Part shown: positions 49,701 to 58,307 of the stretch, piece after piece
Layout: each line of letters starts with the position of its first letter
Position numbering within the stretch: the first letter of the stretch is position 1
Translations under genes and position numbers: made by a program
Notes under the pieces: generated by a model
Databases searched by the model: none
Told to the model about the DNA's origin: nothing
Seen by the model: the letters and a program-made list of their open reading frames with translations, nothing else
NCBI RefSeq assembly: GCF_025195125.1
Contig: NZ_JAMGSL010000017.1
Location: 1 to 64,000, forward strand
Origin: Streptomyces sp. Je 1-79
Lineage (GTDB): Bacteria > Actinomycetota > Actinomycetes > Streptomycetales > Streptomycetaceae
Direction of reading: 5' to 3'
Length of the DNA: 64,000 bases

Positions 49701-50669
49701 GAGGCGCTGAAGCTGAAGCTGCGCCCCAAGGCCCGCCAGGCGCTCTCCCAGGCCGCGGCGGCCGCCACGAGCGGCCCTGACGGCTCCGGGCAGTCCCTGG
49801 AGCGCACAGGGCTCACCCAGTGGACGATCGGCACCCTCACGAAGGTCTTCGAGACCCGGCGCGCCGGCCAGCCGGTCAAGGCGTACCCGGCGCTGGTGGA
49901 CGAGGGCGACACCGTCTCCGTACGCCTCTTCGACACGGAGGCCGAGCAGGAGCGGGCGATGTGGCAGGGGACGCGGAAGCTGATCCTGCTGAACATCCCG
50001 GTGAACCCGGCGAAGTTCGCCTCGGACAAGCTGACGAACCAGCAGAAGCTCGCCCTCTCCCGCAACCCGCACGGATCGATCCAGGCGCTCTTCGACGACT
50101 GCGCGACCGCCGCCGCGGACAAGCTCATCGCCGACCACGGCGGGCCGGTCTGGGACGAGGAGTCCTTCCGGAAGCTCTACGACAAGGTCCGCGCCGACCT
50201 CGTCGACACGACCGTCCGCACGGTGGGCCAGGTCCAGCAGATCCTGGCCGCCTGGCAGGCCTGTGAGCGCCGTCTGAAGGCCACGAACAGCCTGGCCCTG
50301 ATCAACAACCTGGCGGACGTGCGCGAGCAGCTGGCGTGGCTGGTGCCGGCGGGCTTCGTGACGAGGACGGGCCTGCGGCGGCTGCCGGACCTGATGCGCT
50401 ACCTGGTGGCCGTGGACCGCCGGCTCCAGCAGATGCCGACGGGCGTCCAGCGGGACACCACCCGCATGGAGAAGGTCCACGAGATGCTGGACGAGTACGC
50501 CTGGCTGCTCGAACAGCTCCCCAAGGGACGGCCCGTGCCCCAGGAGGTCACCGACATCCGCTGGATGATCGAGGAGCTCCGGGTCAGCTACTTCGCGCAC
50601 GCGCTGGGCACGGCGTACGCGGTCTCGGACAAGCGGATCGTGAAGGCGATCGACCAGGCCGCGCCGTAG
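46719..50669 (+). CDS. hrpA: ATP-dependent RNA helicase HrpA
   Basis: 1316 aa, full length for the family. Walker A [20 protein letters not shown] at about residue 90, DEAH box [20 protein letters not shown], SAT motif [10 protein letters not shown], then [20 protein letters not shown] and [11 protein letters not shown] in the second RecA domain. The long C-terminal HrpA-specific region (HA2, OB-fold and DUF3418-like parts) follows. HrpA helicases rescue or remodel ribosomes and mRNA. ATG 46719 begins [20 protein letters not shown]. Confidence 0.95.
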   Translation: [1316 protein letters not shown]

Positions 50670-50769
50670 GAGGACGGGCCGGTCGGGGGTGTCGCCTTGC
50701 GCCGGTTCGACCAGACCCTCTGACCTGCTGTACAGTCTTCTTCGCAGCCCCGGTGAGGGCTGCGAACGA

Positions 50770-50843
50770 GGTCCTGTGGAGCAGTTGGTTAGCTCGCCAC
50801 CCTGTCAAGGTGGAGGTCGCGGGTTCAAGTCCCGTCAGGATCG
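50770..50843 (+). tRNA. tRNA-Asp (GTC), copy 2
   Basis: 74 nt, identical to 44306-44379, including discriminator G. A TACAGT hexamer at 50731-50736 is a likely -10. It stands alone and is followed by its own terminator. Confidence 0.95.
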
Positions 50844-50850
50844 CTTCACA

Positions 50851-50880
50851 GAAGGCCCGCACCGATCGGTGCGGGCCTTC
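50851..50880 (+). terminator. Terminator of the solitary tRNA-Asp
   Basis: A 30-bp perfect palindrome (GAAGGCCCGCACCGA then its reverse complement) followed by TTCGTG. Confidence 0.85.
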
Positions 50881-50981
50881 TTCGTGTCCCCGTCGTTGCG
50901 GTCCGGTGTATTGACGGCGTCCACCGGGCCCGGGTAACCAGGCATCAGGGAATCGGGGGCCCACACCGGAGGTGGTCGCGC

Positions 50982-51179
50982 ATGGCCGCGGCGTCCGAAG
51001 CACGACCGGAACAGCCGGCACGACAGTCGAGACACGAGATACGCGCGCTGCTCCGCGCCCATCTGGCGGCCGCGTCCCGCTACGGGCACCTCACACGGCA
51101 CTGTTCCGCCTGCCATCGCCTCCTGAGGCTTGCCATCGAGCTGGAGCGCGCCGAGGACGAAAGTCCCACCGACCCGTGA
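50982..51179 (+). CDS. 65-aa protein (DUF6274-like)
   Basis: ATG 50982 follows GGAGG by eight bases. The product MAAASEARPEQPARQSRHEI ends with RHCSACHRLLRLAIELERAE, a CxxCH motif that could bind metal or haem but lies in a short helix. It matches, from memory, a small Streptomyces-specific family near bldC. Function unknown. Confidence 0.65.
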   Translation: MAAASEARPEQPARQSRHEIRALLRAHLAAASRYGHLTRHCSACHRLLRLAIELERAEDESPTDP

Positions 51180-51501
51180 CCAACGGCGGGTTGAGACCCT
51201 CCCAGGGGGTGGCAGGCTGTTCTTTGGCAAGCCTTCGCCAGTGTGACGGGAGTCACCGAATGAGTTTCAGAAGTGGGCTCTCTTACACCTTCCCTACACC
51301 GGCCCCATTTAATATGTGCAATTGCACCACCGGTCGAGGTGGTTGAGCGGGCACAAAAAAGATCGCACCGGACCCGGCGGAGTCCAGTGCGATCGATGAC
51401 GAAGAGCCTGTTGGGGCAGGCGCCCGTCGGCAGAGCTTGGGGTGGGCGATCCAGGTTGGGGGACCCGGAGATGCCCGGTGTTACTGGGTGTTGCGCGTAC
51501 C
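51180..51501. other. Intergenic region holding the bldC terminator
   Basis: Besides the terminator at 51355-51394 the gap shows GTGAC-GGGA-GTCAC (51243-51256) and the palindrome GTGCAATTGCAC (51316-51327). No gene is supported. Confidence 0.4.
51355..51394 (-). terminator. Rho-independent terminator of bldC
   Basis: On the minus strand a 12-bp stem (GATCGCACTGGA with one mismatch to its partner) is followed directly by TTTTTT, the only such textbook terminator in the window. Confidence 0.9.
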
Positions 51502-51708
51502 TCAGGCCTCGCTGCGCTGCTGCGGAATGCCCGCGAGCAGGGCGCGGACCTCAGCCTCGCGGTAGCGACGGTGTCCACCCAGCGTGCGGATGGACGTGAG
51601 CTTGCCTGCCTTCGCCCAACGGGTCACCGTCTTCGGGTCCACGCGGAACATCGTGGCAACCTCGGCGGGGGTCAGCAGCGGCTCGGCATCAGGGGTGCGA
51701 GCGGTCAT
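51502..51708 (-). CDS. bldC: Developmental regulator BldC
   Basis: 68 aa, full length. The protein is a single MerR-type winged helix: LLTPAEVATMFRVDPKTVTR, then WAKAGKLTSIRTLGGHRRYR as the wing with the diagnostic HRRY. BldC binds head-to-tail along direct repeats and delays development and antibiotic genes in Streptomyces. ATG 51708 follows GAGGAGG. The neighbourhood (vdh, DUF3073, purM, purF, hrpA) matches the recalled bldC locus. Confidence 0.95.
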   Translation of the reverse strand: MTARTPDAEPLLTPAEVATMFRVDPKTVTRWAKAGKLTSIRTLGGHRRYREAEVRALLAGIPQQRSEA

Positions 51709-52242
51709 GAGCGGCCTCCTCGGGAGAACCGAACCTTCTCGGTTCTTTCCTCTAAATTCTGCACCTTGACCCGCGTTGCCCGAAATGGCAGAAGCGGGCC
51801 GAGTCGGTTATAGGACGAACGGCTTGTCCTCGGCACTACAACTACACCATCCGTCCAGCCACGTCGGCCAAACCGATGGAATTGCCCTCGCAGGTGTTCA
51901 TCAGCGGCGGAAGTCGATGGACCATGCCATAACGGACAGTCACGCCACTGTGACGATCAGTCACAGAGCGATCAGGAGTCGTCAGACCCCCCATAGAGTG
52001 CAATGCTGAGCGTTCCGCCCATACTTGGACGGAAGGAACCCTCCCCGGACTCCTTGTCCTATTTTGGCACGAGGGTGGGCGATGGGCGCAAGGGCGCGGT
52101 AAGTGCGATCCGTCACGCTTGAGCCAAAGGCCCGGATCGGGACCTACGTCCCACGGCGCACCCGCCGACATCCTCGCGACGGCACACCGAACTCCCGACG
52201 CTCAATGATCATTTACATCAGCCGGGCCCGTCCTGTCGATGA
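51709..52242. promoter_or_regulatory. bldC promoter region
   Basis: 534 bp upstream of bldC. AGAACCGA (51725-51732) and TCGGTTCT (51739-51746) form a perfect 8-bp inverted repeat near the start of the gene, and an AT-rich AGAATTTAG block (minus strand, about 51755) could be a -10. The remaining sequence is moderately AT-rich for this genome and shows no coding signal. Confidence 0.5.
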
Positions 52243-53115
52243 TCAATTGGCGAACTGGAGGTTGCGGACGCTCCGCCACCGCTCCGCGAGCCGGCCGTAC
52301 GCCTCGCTCGCCGCCTCCCCGTCGCCGTCCTTCAGCGCCGCGATCCCCTCGGCCACATCGGCCGCCGACCGGTCCGCCGCGAGCAGCTCCGCCGACAGCA
52401 CGTGCACCAGACCGCCGTAGTCCAGCTCCACCAGCGCCCGCGGATGGAACTCCTCCAGCCACCGGCCGACCTCGACCAGACCCTCCGTCATCGGCCCCTC
52501 GTCGATCGACTCCCGCAGCGCCCGCAGCGCCCGCGCCAACCGCCGCCGCGCCTGCACCATCGGGGTCCGGTACCGGAACACCGGCGCGGCGCCCCGCTCC
52601 GGGTCCCCGGGCACGTACTCCCGCTCCTCGTCCGAGAAGAGCGTGAACCAGCGCACCGGGACCTGCCAGACCGCCGTACGGATCCACGGGCGGGCGTCCG
52701 GGTTCCGCTCCCGCCAGCGCTCGTGGTCCGCCGCCGCCTGGGCGCGCACGACCGGCGGCAGCATCGCGTCGAGCACCGGACCCGGCAGCGAACGCCCCGG
52801 CTCGGCCTCCCCGGCCCGCCCCAGCTCGTCCAGGGCCAGCCACGCCCGCATCCTGGTCCGCCATGGGCAGACCACCACCACCCCGTCGACGTACGCGACG
52901 AAGGCGTCCCCGCTCTCCTGGACCGGCACCGGGACCGGCGGGGTCGGCAGCAGGTCCGCCAGCGACCGCCGCAGTTCGTCCTGCGCGGTCGGTGTCTCCG
53001 CCCGGCGCGCGTACTGCGCCCAGTGCCCCCGCTCCGGCTCCGGAAAGGCCCCCAGCGGTTCGTAGACCCGCAGATAGGAGGCGTACGGGACGAGGACCGA
53101 GGAGGCGACCGACAT
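52243..53115 (-). CDS. Conserved Streptomyces protein of unknown function
   Basis: 290 aa from ATG 53115, after GGAAGGA. A soluble, mixed alpha/beta protein: a beta-rich start ([20 protein letters not shown]), [20 protein letters not shown], and a helical C-terminal half ending [17 protein letters not shown]. No catalytic motif, signal or membrane helix. It is divergent from vdh and upstream of bldC, matching the recalled SCO4090 position. Function unknown. Confidence 0.7.
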   Translation of the reverse strand: MSVASSVLVPYASYLRVYEPLGAFPEPERGHWAQYARRAETPTAQDELRRSLADLLPTPPVPVPVQESGDAFVAYVDGVVVVCPWRTRMRAWLALDELGRAGEAEPGRSLPGPVLDAMLPPVVRAQAAADHERWRERNPDARPWIRTAVWQVPVRWFTLFSDEEREYVPGDPERGAAPVFRYRTPMVQARRRLARALRALRESIDEGPMTEGLVEVGRWLEEFHPRALVELDYGGLVHVLSAELLAADRSAADVAEGIAALKDGDGEAASEAYGRLAERWRSVRNLQFAN

Positions 53116-53273
53116 GTCGCGATCCTTCCACGGCAGTACTCCAGGAGGGGGTGATCCTGAGCACTGCGGCTGATCTACGCACGCGTAGGACTTACTCTCT
53201 TGCCGAACCGGTCCCACCACCACCCACAGGAGGGGCCGGCCAACCCGCCGCTTCGTACTTGGGAGTCACCACC

Positions 53274-54368
53274 GTGACCGATGTGACCGGCGTTCCTGCT
53301 GCTGACGTACTGCACACCCTGTTCCACTCGGAGCAGGGTGGCCACGAGCAAGTCGTGCTCTGCCAGGACCGCGCCTCCGGCCTCAAGGCCGTCATCGCCC
53401 TCCACTCCACCGCCCTGGGCCCCGCCCTCGGCGGCACCCGGTTCTACCCGTACGCCTCCGAGGCCGAGGCAGTCGCCGACGCGCTGAACCTCTCCCGGGG
53501 CATGTCGTACAAGAACGCCATGGCCGGCCTCGACCACGGCGGCGGCAAGGCCGTGATCATCGGCGACCCCGACAGGATCAAGACGGAAGAGCTGCTGCTC
53601 GCCTACGGGCGCATGGTCGCCTCCCTCGGCGGCCGCTACGTGACGGCCTGCGACGTCGGCACCTACGTCGCCGACATGGACGTCGTGGCCCGCACCAACC
53701 AGTGGACCACCGGCCGCTCCCCCGAGAACGGCGGCGCCGGCGACTCCTCGGTCCTCACCGCCTTCGGTGTCTTCCAGGGCATGCGCGCCTCCGCCCAGAC
53801 CCTCTGGGGCGACCCCACGCTGCGCGACCGCAAGGTCGGCGTCGCGGGCGTCGGCAAGGTCGGCCACTACCTCGTCGAGCACCTCCTGAAGGACGGCGCC
53901 GAGGTGTACATCACCGATGTGCGCGAGGAGTCGGTGCGCCGGATCACGGACAGGTTCCCGCAGGTCCAGGTCGTCGCGGACACCGACGCCCTGATCCGGG
54001 TGGAGGGCCTGGACGTGTACGCCCCGTGCGCCCTCGGCGGCGCCCTGAACGACGAGACCGTCCCGGTCCTCACCGCGAAGATCGTCTGCGGCGCGGCCAA
54101 CAACCAGCTCGCGCACCCCGGCGTCGAGAAGGACCTCGCGGACCGCGGGATCCTCTACGCGCCCGACTACGTGGTCAACGCCGGTGGCGTGATCCAGGTC
54201 GCCGACGAGCTGCACGGCTTCGACTTCGACCGCTGCAAGGCGAAGGCCACGAGGATCTTCGACACCACCCTCGAAATCTTCGCGCGTGCGAAGGCGGACG
54301 GCATTCCGCCGGCCGCCGCCGCCGACCGGATCGCCGAGCAGCGGATGGCGGACGCCCGCCGCGGCTGA
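53274..54368 (+). CDS. vdh: Valine (Leu/Phe/Val) dehydrogenase
   Basis: 364 aa, the known length of Streptomyces valine dehydrogenase. NAD-dependent oxidative deamination of branched-chain amino acids, feeding acyl-CoA starters for polyketides. The catalytic Lys is in [18 protein letters not shown]; the NAD Rossmann motif is [35 protein letters not shown] closes the site. GTG 53274 lies eight bases after GGGAG. Confidence 0.95.
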   Translation: MTDVTGVPAADVLHTLFHSEQGGHEQVVLCQDRASGLKAVIALHSTALGPALGGTRFYPYASEAEAVADALNLSRGMSYKNAMAGLDHGGGKAVIIGDPDRIKTEELLLAYGRMVASLGGRYVTACDVGTYVADMDVVARTNQWTTGRSPENGGAGDSSVLTAFGVFQGMRASAQTLWGDPTLRDRKVGVAGVGKVGHYLVEHLLKDGAEVYITDVREESVRRITDRFPQVQVVADTDALIRVEGLDVYAPCALGGALNDETVPVLTAKIVCGAANNQLAHPGVEKDLADRGILYAPDYVVNAGGVIQVADELHGFDFDRCKAKATRIFDTTLEIFARAKADGIPPAAAADRIAEQRMADARRG

Positions 54369-54692
54369 GCCGCGGGGCGATTCCTGGCAGGGCCGGCCCG
54401 CGGGGCGCTCCCCGGAGTGAACTTTGTAGGTTCACCCCAATCGAGAGATGACTCACCCCGGTCGGCGGGTCGGCCCTCAAGAAGAGGTTAAAATCGCGAT
54501 TGACCAGCGAGGACAGGGCACCTCGATGGTTCTGTACCGGGTCATGTGATGCGTGCGGCGTACCGTATGGCCACGGAAGCAGGTACCGTTGAAGCCCTAC
54601 GGACCGGTCTCTCCATCGAGAGCCCGTTCCGAATCATGAACGCGTGTCAAGACTCTGGGGCCGCCGAGCCCCGTCACCGAGGGGGTCGAGCC
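54369..54692. promoter_or_regulatory. Intergenic region upstream of the DUF3073 gene
   Basis: 324 bp. GTGAAC (54417-54422) and GTTCAC (54430-54435) make a spaced inverted repeat, and an AT-rich patch (AGGTTAAAATCGCGATTGAC, about 54485) probably contains the promoter. An upstream in-frame extension of the next gene from 54546 lacks a ribosome site. Confidence 0.4.
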
Positions 54693-54950
54693 ATGGGGCG
54701 CGGCCGGGCAAAGGCCAAGCAGACCAAGGTCGCCCGCCAGCTGAAGTACAGCAGCGGCGGGACTGACCTGTCGCGTCTGGCCAACGAGCTGGGCGCTTCG
54801 ACTTCGAGCCAGCCGCCGAATGGCGAGCCGTTCGAGGACGACGACGAGGAAGACGACCCGTACGCGCAGTACGCGGATCTCTACAACACGGACGACGAGG
54901 ACGAGGACGACGAGTCCGGTCCCGACGCGTCGTCCCGGCGTCGCGCTTGA
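54693..54950 (+). CDS. DUF3073 family protein
   Basis: 85 aa from ATG 54693, after GAGGGGGTCGAG. A basic N terminus MGRGRAKAKQTKVARQLKYS is followed by a very acidic tail (EDDDEEDDPYAQYADLYNTD). This matches DUF3073, a small actinobacterial family of unknown role found next to purM. The charge split suggests nucleic-acid or protein binding, which is inference. Confidence 0.85.
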   Translation: MGRGRAKAKQTKVARQLKYSSGGTDLSRLANELGASTSSQPPNGEPFEDDDEEDDPYAQYADLYNTDDEDEDDESGPDASSRRRA

Positions 54951-54978
54951 CCTCTTAACAAGAGCGCTGCTCAACACC

Positions 54979-55007
54979 GAACCCGGTCCGGATACCCGGA
55001 CCGGGTT
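54979..55007 (+). terminator. Terminator after the DUF3073 gene
   Basis: ACCCGGTCCGG and CCGGACCGGGT arms with a short loop, followed by TTCTG, lie between the DUF3073 gene and the convergent purM. Confidence 0.75.
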
Positions 55008-55097
55008 TCTGTGCGTCCGCAGGAGGTCACGGAGAGCGGTGGGACGGTGGCCGGCGGTGGAGAGGGCCGAGGCCCGCCCACCGCCGGAGAGCGGCCG

Positions 55098-56165
55098 TCA
55101 GACCGCGTAGTCGCCGACCAGCTCCGCGCCGGTCGTGTGCTCGCCGCGCTCGGTGATCTCGCCCGCGACCCAGGCCTCGACGCCACGGTCCGCCAGGGTG
55201 GCCAGGGCCACCTCCACGGACTCGGCCGGGACGACGGCCATCATGCCGACGCCCATGTTCAGGGTCTTCTCCAGCTCCAGGCGCTCGACCTTCCCGGCCT
55301 TGCCGACCAAGTCGAAGACCGCGCCCGGGGTCCAGGTCGAACGGTCGACCGTGGCGTGCAGCCCGTCCGGGATCACCCGCGCCAGGTTGGCGGCCAGGCC
55401 ACCACCCGTGATGTGGCTGAAGGCGTGCACCTCGGCGGTCCGGGTGAGCGCCAGGCAGTCCAGCGAGTAGATCTTCGTGGGCTCCAGGAGCTCCTCGCCC
55501 AGGGTCCGGCCGAGCTCCTCGACGTGCTGGTCGAGGCTCATGCCGGCGCGGTCGAAGACCACGTGCCGGACGAGCGAGTACCCGTTGGAGTGAAGGCCGG
55601 AGGACTCCATCGCGATGACGGCGTCACCCGTACGGATGCGATCGGGGCCGAGCAGTCGGTCCGCCTCCACCACGCCCGTACCGGCGCCGGCGACGTCGAA
55701 GTCGTCCGGGCCGAGGAGGCCGGGGTGCTCGGCGGTCTCGCCGCCGACCAGGGCGGTGCCGGCCAGGACACAGCCCTCGGCGATGCCCTTGACGATCGCG
55801 GCGACCCGCTCGGGGTGGACCTTGCCGACGCAGATGTAGTCGGTCATGAAGAGCGGCTCGGCGCCGCAGACGACGATGTCGTCCATGACCATCGCGACCA
55901 GGTCGTGGCCGATCGTGTCGTAGACGCCCATCTGCCGGGCGATGTCGACCTTCGTGCCGACACCGTCGGTGGCGGAGGCGAGCAGCGGACGCTCGTAGCG
56001 CTTGAGGGCGGAGGCGTCGAAGAGGCCGGCGAAGCCGCCGAGGCCGCCGAGGACCTCGGGGCGCTGCGTCTTCTTCACCCACTCCTTCATGAGCTCGACG
56101 GCGCGGTCGCCCGCTTCGATGTCGACGCCCGCGGACGCGTAGCTGGCACCGGTGGTCTGAGACAT
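55098..56165 (-). CDS. purM: Phosphoribosylformylglycinamidine cyclo-ligase PurM
   Basis: 355 aa. Fifth step of purine synthesis, closing the imidazole ring to AIR with ATP. Motifs include the start SYASAGVDIEAGDRAVELMK, LASATDGVGTKVDIARQM, VMDDIVVCGAEPLFMTDYIC and LVGGETAEHPGLL. It follows purF with a 43-bp gap in the same direction, so the two form an operon. Confidence 0.96.
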   Translation of the reverse strand: MSQTTGASYASAGVDIEAGDRAVELMKEWVKKTQRPEVLGGLGGFAGLFDASALKRYERPLLASATDGVGTKVDIARQMGVYDTIGHDLVAMVMDDIVVCGAEPLFMTDYICVGKVHPERVAAIVKGIAEGCVLAGTALVGGETAEHPGLLGPDDFDVAGAGTGVVEADRLLGPDRIRTGDAVIAMESSGLHSNGYSLVRHVVFDRAGMSLDQHVEELGRTLGEELLEPTKIYSLDCLALTRTAEVHAFSHITGGGLAANLARVIPDGLHATVDRSTWTPGAVFDLVGKAGKVERLELEKTLNMGVGMMAVVPAESVEVALATLADRGVEAWVAGEITERGEHTTGAELVGDYAV

Positions 56166-56208
56166 GGGTTCAGAGCTTTCGTGTCGTACTGCGGGGTGCA
56201 GCGGGGTC

Positions 56209-57735
56209 TTACGGACGGCGCAGCGCGTCGGCGGCCGCGGTGGCGGCGGGGCCGGCGGCCAGTTCCGTCTCGAGCAGCTGCTTGCCGAGCAGCTCGGGGT
56301 CCGGAAGCTCCATCGGGTACTCGCCGTCGAAGCAGGCGCGGCACAGGTTCGGCTTGTCGATGGTGGTCGCCTCGATCATCCCGTCGATGGAGATGTACGA
56401 GAGCGAGTCCGCGCCGAGCGACTTGCCGATCTCCTCGATCGACATGCCGTTGGCGATCAGCTCCGCGCGGGTGGCGAAGTCGATGCCGAAGAAGCAGGGC
56501 CACTTCACCGGCGGGGAGGAGATCCGGATGTGGATCTCGGCCGCGCCGGCCTCACGGAGCATCTTGACCAGGGCTCGCTGGGTGTTGCCGCGGACGATCG
56601 AGTCGTCGACGACCACCAGGCGCTTGCCCTTGATGACGTCCTTGAGGGGGTTCAGCTTGAGCCGGATGCCCAGCTGGCGGATGGTCTGGGAGGGCTGGAT
56701 GAAGGTGCGGCCCACGTAGGCGTTCTTCACCAGACCCGCGCCGAAGGGGATGCCGCTGGCCTCGGCGTAGCCGATGGCGGCGGGGGTGCCGGATTCCGGC
56801 GTCGCTATGACCAGATCCGCCTCGACCGGGGCCTCCTTGGCGAGGCGACGGCCCATCTCCACACGGGAGAGGTAGACGTTCCGGCCGGCGATGTCCGTGT
56901 CCGGGCGGGCCAGGTACACGTACTCGAAGACGCAGCCCTTGGGCTTCGCTTCCGCGAATCGCGAGGTGCGGATGCCGTTCTCGTCGATCGCGATCAGCTC
57001 GCCCGGCTCGACCTCGCGGACGTAGCTGGCGCCGCAGATGTCGAGGGCGGCGGACTCCGAGGCGACGACCCAGCCGCGCTCCAGACGGCCGAGGACCAGC
57101 GGGCGGATGCCCTGCGGGTCGCGGGCCGCGTAGAGCGTGTGCTCGTCCATGAAGACCAGGGAGAAGGCGCCCCGGACATCGGGAAGGACCTTGGCGGCGC
57201 CTTCCTCGATGGTGAGCGGCTTGCCGTTCTCGTCGGTCTGGGCGGCGAGGAGCGCCGTGAGCAGATCGGTGTCGTTGGTCGCCGCCACACGCGTGGTGCG
57301 GCCTTCCTGCTTCGGAAGGTCGGCGACCATCTCGGCGAGCTGCGCCGTGTTCACCAGGTTGCCGTTGTGGCCGAGCGCGATGGAGCCGTGGGCGGTTGCC
57401 CGGAACGTCGGCTGCGCGTTCTCCCACACGGAGGCACCGGTGGTCGAGTAGCGGGCGTGACCGACCGCGATATGACCCTGGAGGGAACCGAGAGAGGTCT
57501 CGTCGAAGACCTGGGACACGAGGCCCATGTCCTTGAAGACGAGGATCTGGGAGCCGTTGCTGACCGCGATACCCGCGGATTCCTGGCCCCGATGCTGGAG
57601 GGCGTAGAGCCCGAAGTACGTGAGCTTTGCGACCTCTTCACCCGGAGCCCAGACACCGAAGACGCCGCAAGCGTCCTGGGGGCCCTTCTCGCCGGGAAGC
57701 AGATCGTGATTGAGTCGACCGTCACCACGTGGCAC
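56209..57735 (-). CDS. purF: Amidophosphoribosyltransferase PurF
   Basis: 508 aa from GTG 57735. First committed step of purine synthesis: PRPP plus glutamine to phosphoribosylamine. A propeptide of about 20 residues precedes DACGVFGVWAPGEEVAKLTY, whose Cys becomes the N-terminal nucleophile after processing. Then come the glutaminase residues (RYSTTGASVWENAQP), the PRPP loop LVVVDDSIVRGNTQRALVKM and C-terminal cysteines CRACFDGEYP, likely ligands for an Fe-S cluster as in B. subtilis PurF. The start is near GGAG with poor spacing. Confidence 0.95.
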   Translation of the reverse strand: MPRGDGRLNHDLLPGEKGPQDACGVFGVWAPGEEVAKLTYFGLYALQHRGQESAGIAVSNGSQILVFKDMGLVSQVFDETSLGSLQGHIAVGHARYSTTGASVWENAQPTFRATAHGSIALGHNGNLVNTAQLAEMVADLPKQEGRTTRVAATNDTDLLTALLAAQTDENGKPLTIEEGAAKVLPDVRGAFSLVFMDEHTLYAARDPQGIRPLVLGRLERGWVVASESAALDICGASYVREVEPGELIAIDENGIRTSRFAEAKPKGCVFEYVYLARPDTDIAGRNVYLSRVEMGRRLAKEAPVEADLVIATPESGTPAAIGYAEASGIPFGAGLVKNAYVGRTFIQPSQTIRQLGIRLKLNPLKDVIKGKRLVVVDDSIVRGNTQRALVKMLREAGAAEIHIRISSPPVKWPCFFGIDFATRAELIANGMSIEEIGKSLGADSLSYISIDGMIEATTIDKPNLCRACFDGEYPMELPDPELLGKQLLETELAAGPAATAAADALRRP

Positions 57736-58041
57736 GTCTCCGAGTGTAGGGGAGGTCGACCACTGGTCCGAATTGGGGAAATCCAGGACCCCTCCGAGTG
57801 GTGTGATCCCACAAAGTGATCCATTGACGTGCGTAGACACCCTCCCGCCTAGGCGGGAGCGGGCTGGCGCACGGCCGGGAGCGCGCAAGCGGACGCTCGT
57901 ACGGTGCCCGGAGCAGGCCTGGAGTGTGACGGGAGTCGCACCGGCGGACCCGTTCCTGCGGGCGGGGTGCCCGGGAGAGCGCGTTCCGGGGAGTGGGACG
58001 GTCGTTGACAGGGGCACGCGCTCTGGGCCAGGCTCCCCGCC
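57736..58041. promoter_or_regulatory. Divergent promoter region of purF and the sulfatase unit
   Basis: About 300 bp. An 18-bp palindrome CTCCCGCCTAGGCGGGAG (57842-57859) lies in the purF-proximal half and could be an operator. On the right is the promoter listed separately at 58005. No gene is supported. Confidence 0.45.
58005..58034 (+). promoter_or_regulatory. Consensus promoter for the sulfatase leader
   Basis: TTGACA (58005-58010), an 18-bp spacer and CAGGCT (58029-58034). The predicted transcription start is at about 58041-58042, i.e. on the ATG of the leader peptide. Confidence 0.6.
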
Positions 58042-58134
58042 ATGCAGCCTGTGCGTGACCGTGCGGTCACCCTCGTCGCGCGCCGACACGTGGACCTCGT
58101 CCGTGTCGCCAGCGCGATCTGTCGCTGCGTCTGA
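58042..58134 (+). CDS. Putative cysteine-attenuation leader peptide, leaderless
   Basis: Thirty codons: MQPVRDRAVTLVARR, then HVDLVRVASAICRCV and stop. The tail matches the actinobacterial leader-peptide pattern (DLxRVASxxCR) found upstream of sulfur-assimilation genes. Two Cys codons stand four and two codons before the end. No ribosome site precedes the ATG and the promoter places the RNA start on it, as described for leaderless cysteine-responsive attenuators in mycobacteria. Just after the stop, CGCGGG/CCCGCG (58156-58171) inside a CCACG/CGTGG outer pair (58141-58182) can fold, giving a structure that ribosome stalling could affect. Confidence 0.7.
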   Translation: MQPVRDRAVTLVARRHVDLVRVASAICRCV

Positions 58135-58307
58135 TCACCCCCACGCGCCCTTGACCGCGGGAGTACCCGCGTACCCCCGTGGCCCCCGCCTGCCCGGCGT
58201 CCGGGGCGCCCTTTCCTGAGCCACGGCCCGTGTCCGGGCCGCAGTGCGACGCGCCGTCCCGCGCCCGCCCGGACCTTCCCGCACCCCGCACCTTCCAAGG
58301 AGTCCCC

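Noticed and set aside
54546-54692. N-terminal extension of the DUF3073 protein
   Set aside because: Family members start MGRGRAKAKQTK and only that ATG (54693) has a ribosome site.
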